Assembly: GCA_023238725.1 (NCBI GenBank)
Contig: CM041538.1
Coordinates: forward strand, 10,724,880 to 10,788,879
Length of the DNA stretch: 64,000 nt
From: Scortum barcoo
Taxonomy: Eukaryota > Chordata > Actinopteri > Centrarchiformes > Terapontidae
Reading direction: 5' to 3'
Made by a program: the position numbers and the translations under genes. The notes under the pieces are model-generated. The model saw only the letters and a list, made by a program, of their open reading frames with translations. It was not told where the DNA came from and did not search any database. Shown piece after piece: positions 61,501 to 64,000 of the stretch (positions are counted from its first letter, which is position 1; the number at the start of each line of letters is the position of its first letter).

Positions 61501-64000
61501 ATGAATTGAATTTTAGTATATAAACACTTCATACTTTAGGATGTTAGGATGTGTTGTGGAACTTGAAATTTTAATACAACTTCAACTTGACTTTGTGTAT
61601 ACACAAACAACCTGGAGTCAGAAGTACATAAAAGAGAAGAAAGAAGTAAAAAGGGGAAGAAGCTGAGGAGCAGCAGCAGAAATAAATAGATATTTGTATT
61701 CACCTAGCTTCAGCAAGTCAACAAATTCACATTCTTTCTGGAGTATTTGGTTTAAAGTTTTCATTTGGATTTCTCCACAGAGGAACTTCTCTGTCACAGA
61801 TTTGAATGCTGAACTCGCCAAAGTTATCCTGATTTTTGCTTTATCTGACAAGTTGTCTATCAGTCTTCCTCTTGCACCTGAAAAACAAGCATACAAACAC
61901 AAAAAGAAAATAATTTATCATGAGTTTTGTTAACGAAGCAAAGATAAAAACAGTGGATAACCGAAAAACATTACTATGAGACAAAACAACCCACTGCCAG
62001 CCAGCTTTGAATTTCTTTCTTCAGTCATTAATATTTTCTTTCACAAATCTGCACTTAATGTACAAAACTTAAGTTCTTACCTGCCATTTGGAAAACTGAT
62101 TTGGCCATCGGCCAGTTCAAAAGGTACTCAAATATTAAGTCCTCGCCTTCAATATAATCTCCATTCTCATCTGTGGGCCATGTCTTCAGCACAACAACAG
62201 ACATCAGCTTCCCAAACTTTGTAATATCATGTCTCTGCAAAAGAGCTGAAACATCTCTGCCAGACTTATCCTATAAGGAAAAAAAAAAAATCGAAGGAAA
62301 ATCAAATCATACACAATCCTGCAGTTGAATACTCCAAGCAGCTTCTAGGTTAGCTCAAAATCTTGAAAAACTTCTTGTAAAACTAATTATAAACTGATAA
62401 AAAGGGTTATAAATCCTCAAATGTTTTAAGTCTTTCTTCACCATTTCATAGGAAGAGTCACAATTGTGCTCACAACTTTCACATTAAGCACTCACATTTA
62501 CATGATATATTACAAAGCACTTACTAACTGCTCCTTCACCACTTATCAAAATACCTGACAAATTGCAGCAATCGCCTCCAATGCACATTTCTCCATTGCG
62601 CTGCATAACAAAGGGCTTGTCTTGCTCATTTGTTCCATCATGCTGGAGTATATTCCTATTTGATCCGCTGGGCGTTCCTAGCACACAGGCATACATCCTC
62701 AGTTTTGTTTCTCAAATACATATGAAAAGCATGCAAACACAAAGCCAGTCTTACTTTTTTTAATTTTCCTTCAAAATCCTCCTTGAAGGTGGTTCTCCAG
62801 AGTGAAGTGTATTCCTCATGACTAAAGGATAGTGAAACTAAATCATCCCACACCTAAAAAGAGATTTTAACAAATCATCAACATCACTATTTAAGTAACT
62901 TAAATTTCAAAGTATAACAGAGGGAAAATAAAGTACACATTACTGCCATTAATTTTTGCTTACCTTTATTTCACGGGGATCACAAAACGTACACTCCCAG
63001 TGATTTAGCAGTTTGTTTTTGAATGTTTCTCTCCGCCAGTTCCTTGTTGTTTGTAATGCTTCCCTGATTGACTCTTCATGAATTGTTTCTCTTGACTGAA
63101 ATAACAGTTATAAGTTACTTTGCATATGTCTACATTTTGAATTTCTATATTTTCAGCTTTGCTATGTGCTTTGCATTGAATGAGGACATTTTTTAAACAT
63201 ATGATACACAAACACAAGATAAATGTCACAAATCACAAAGTGTTTTGTAGAAACAAAACAACAATTAACTAGTTTGCAATATTTAATCATTTACATAAGT
63301 TGAATGATCTTTTCCCTCTATACAAGATCAACAAAATAAAATCATAAAGATGTTGCTGTAAACTGCTTTAGACATTTCGAACTTTGCTTCTTACAGATAC
63401 ATAAAGTAGTGGCCTATCCAATAGACTGAAACTCACCTTGGATTCAGTGTGGTTGTATGCTTTGGCAATCAGACAGACCAGATCAAGGAAATAAAAAGGT
63501 AAATCACACTGGTTTGAATCTGTTGTGTGACGGCAGACAGAATCAAGAAGGCTGACTGCAGTTTTCAGGCAACACTCCCCATATTTGTCATCAAAACTAT
63601 GGGAAAAGTAGTTTGATTATTGTTGTACATGCATATAGACTGCTAGAAATGTGGATATTGAAATTATAGGCTCAAGTGAAGATATTTTGTGTTATAGTGA
63701 CAGGTACAGTTGTTTTTTTTTTTACCTTTTACTGCGATGTTTTTCTCTGTCGATGAGATGAGATGCCACTTCTTTCAAAGCCTGTAATCCAAATAACAAA
63801 ACACACATCATTTGAAGACACACGGTAGTTCAAGTAATTCATGCAAGAGGTAGCTTTTATCTAAATCTGCAATAACTGAATCTTACTTGGCCACTTGTGG
63901 GCAGCAGAACCAAGTTATGGACACACTGACATTCACCTACTTACATTCAGCTCTCTGCTCTCTTTCACATTGTCATTTGATACATTGTTATTATAAAAAA
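30670..64000 (-). CDS. rnf213: RNF213 (mysterin) giant AAA+ E3 ubiquitin ligase, 5' end outside the window
   Basis: RNF213 is a very large cytosolic protein with a dynein-like AAA+ core and an E3 module. In mammals it acts on lipid droplets, in vascular disease and in antimicrobial ubiquitylation. About 57 coding exons (roughly 13.1 kb, 4,370 codons) are visible. The partial 5' exon is 63945 to beyond 64000, so about 800-900 codons are missing compared with the ~5,200-aa family length. Exon coordinates are given in the segment entries below. Module order is: N-terminal stalk, AAA segments, hinge, RING, C-terminal region with RZ finger, and a C-terminus ending KEDWM at 30670. Frames agree through every joined exon except one junction near 48.8-49.1 kb. 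I see no internal stops, so the gene appears functional. Whether it is the true orthologue or one of several fish paralogues cannot be decided here. Confidence 0.95.
31636..31680. repeat. 45-nt near-perfect AT-rich palindrome in an rnf213 intron
   Basis: Outer arms TGTCTTTTATTTT / AAAATAAAAGACA and inner arms TAAAAC / GTTTTA pair around a 3-nt loop, with 2-nt mismatched spacers. It lies in the intron between the last two coding exons. It may be the relic of a small inverted-repeat transposon or a transcript hairpin. Confidence 0.7.
36085..36145 (+). repeat. Short retroelement-tail-like repeat
   Basis: The segment TGTTGAGACAACAATAAAG followed by repeated CTGAA units resembles a retroelement 3' tail inserted in an rnf213 intron. 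The evidence is short. Confidence 0.35.
37958..38456 (-). other. rnf213: RZ-type zinc finger of rnf213, split over three exons
   Basis: Exons 38369-38456, 38153-38187 (35 nt) and 37958-38061 join in frame. Together they encode WYVCPNNHPCFVGECGKPM followed by RGRCLECGEEVGG. This is the RZ finger found in RNF213 and ZNFX1-type proteins. In mammalian RNF213, Cys and His residues of this finger are required for non-canonical ubiquitylation, including of bacterial lipid A. The CPNNHPC Cys and His residues are all present, so the finger is predicted to be active. Confidence 0.93.
38466..38499. repeat. (AAAAT)n microsatellite at an rnf213 acceptor
   Basis: Pentanucleotide run ten or so bases upstream, on the minus strand, of the exon 38369-38456 acceptor. 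It forms part of the pyrimidine-rich tract there. Confidence 0.8.
39710..39814. repeat. Long (AAT)n microsatellite
   Basis: About 105 bp of nearly pure AAT units with one TGA-type interruption, in the rnf213 intron between exons 39945-40135 and 39555-39677. Confidence 0.95.
41940..41965. repeat. (TAATA)n microsatellite
   Basis: Five tandem pentanucleotide units in an rnf213 intron. Confidence 0.85.
42400..43150. repeat. Interspersed repeat, class unresolved
   Basis: The segment starts CAGTTTATTTATATAGCAC, then CCAAAGTGCTGCACAAC, and later GAATTGCAGTAGTCAAGCCTGG. These phrases recur in many teleost interspersed repeats. It fills most of the intron between the RING exon and exon 42126-42271. 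Its right edge and class are unclear and no intact coding frame is present. Confidence 0.5.
43578..43757 (-). other. rnf213: RING-finger exon of rnf213
   Basis: This single 180-nt exon carries the complete C3HC4 RING: CVVC, then CHHIYCSTC, then CPNC, with the flanking DPVELPCHHIYC block typical of the RNF213 family. All eight zinc ligands are present. In the family the RING recruits E2 enzymes. The exon enters with two carried bases and leaves with two. Confidence 0.95.
46385..46860 (-). repeat. Degenerate LINE-like fragment with short tandem repeat
   Basis: In a large rnf213 intron, a minus-strand frame around 46465-46701 (IDSTIIHCGRFLLNKMHLL, then FKNFDE) resembles, by memory, the C-terminal end of L1/Tx1-type reverse transcriptases. 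A 20-bp unit (ATGAGCTTTTTAATCTC core) is repeated twice near 46812-46850. The coding resemblance is weak and degraded. Confidence 0.3.
49521..49565. repeat. (GT)22 microsatellite
   Basis: About 45 bp of pure GT, roughly 27 bp beyond the donor of rnf213 exon 49592-49710. Confidence 0.95.
50945..54535 (-). other. rnf213: Giant AAA+ exon of rnf213 (3591 nt, 1197 codons)
   Basis: One uninterrupted exon, flanked by a TTTTTAG acceptor and a GAG/GTAAG donor, encodes the two catalytic AAA units. The first has Walker A GETGCGKT (53594-53617) and Walker B LFFDEANTT (about 53411). The second has Walker A GKPGSSKS (52535-52558) and Walker B VVVLDEIGLAED (about 52340). Blocks MTQELYTGLKLQ, AACNPYRKH, LPPSMIPLVWDFGQL and CSFVSLRDVERC match the family closely. 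In human RNF213 these correspond to AAA3 and AAA4, which hydrolyse ATP. Walker lysines and the acidic Walker B residues are intact. Confidence 0.96.
54712..56862 (-). other. rnf213: rnf213 exons with the first visible P-loop
   Basis: Exons 55608-56862 (1255 nt), 55024-55208 and 54712-54867. The P-loop RAGVGKSLYVQRLYEKL is split exactly between the first two exons, within the Gly codon before Lys. In the family this is the AAA unit that binds ATP without rapid turnover. Other blocks: YDPLPSYDEVLLC, CEQVELFLRR, HCSHKHLYIIELLEST. Confidence 0.93.
56902..56920. repeat. A-rich homopolymer near an rnf213 acceptor
   Basis: About 19 consecutive A on the plus strand (T in the transcript) lie some 40 bp upstream of the exon 55608-56862 acceptor. 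Confidence 0.8.
57009..64000 (-). other. rnf213: rnf213 N-terminal stalk exons (partial)
   Basis: Exons: 63945 to beyond 64000, 63726-63781, 63437-63596, 62964-63095, 62755-62853, 62555-62677, 62081-62270, 61704-61877, 60644-60796, 58796-59415, 58279-58438, 57986-58203, 57617-57754, 57009-57164. Phases agree at every junction. The products are largely helical and charged (for example KLLRLRREEAETVHNEQEWV), as expected of the stalk before the AAA ring. The upstream CBM20-type domain known in mammals is not in the window. Exon 62555-62677 is read as ERPADQIGIYSSMMEQMSKT; the longer open frame over the same bases is a shadow. Confidence 0.85.

Noticed and set aside
62484..62696. Minus-strand frame containing GTPSGSN as an rnf213 exon
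   Set aside because: The exon borders and phase from both neighbours require the frame reading ERPADQIGIY through the same bases; the longer frame is a shadow.

Overview
This window is vertebrate nuclear DNA and most likely comes from a ray-finned (teleost, probably percomorph) fish. The genes are split into short exons with GT-AG introns, none of the proteins reads as a single long ORF, and the introns hold dinucleotide and trinucleotide microsatellites plus SINE/LINE-like tails typical of teleosts. Four protein-coding genes can be rebuilt exon by exon. There are no convincing tRNA or rRNA genes, CRISPR arrays, or prokaryotic or viral genes.

Layout. Positions 1-1714 hold the 3' UTR of upf1 and an unassigned flank. 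Upf1 (RNA helicase of nonsense-mediated decay) runs on the minus strand from 13596 to 1715 in 23 coding exons totalling 3306 nt (1101 aa). A CpG-rich promoter follows near 13600-13900. Pgpep1 (pyroglutamyl-peptidase I, 210 aa) runs on the minus strand from 25174 to 17886 in 5 coding exons with a long 3' UTR. Lsm4 (151 aa) is on the plus strand at 26070-27917, head-to-head with pgpep1. From 30670 to the window end, one very large minus-strand gene is an rnf213 (mysterin) orthologue or paralogue. About 57 coding exons and roughly 4,370 codons are visible, and its first ~800-900 codons lie beyond position 64000.

How they relate. Upf1, pgpep1 and lsm4 are close together in the same way as on human 19p13.11. 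Upf1 and Lsm4 both act in cytoplasmic mRNA decay: Upf1 selects aberrant mRNAs, and the Lsm1-7 ring promotes decapping. RNF213 is a giant AAA+ E3 ubiquitin ligase that maps to another chromosome in humans (17q25), so its position next to lsm4 is a lineage-specific linkage. The RNF213 copy keeps an intact AAA core, RING and RZ finger, with no internal stop or frameshift in the exons I could join; one splice junction near 48.8-49.1 kb is unresolved.

Limits. Exon borders were read by eye from splice consensus, reading frame and family resemblance recalled from memory. UTR ends and repeat families are inferred. I did not find a convincingly new biological system. The most useful leads are the splice choices in the Upf1 regulatory loop, the duplicated segment at the 3' end of rnf213, the Lsm4 polyglutamine tract, and a promoter-like CpG patch inside pgpep1.
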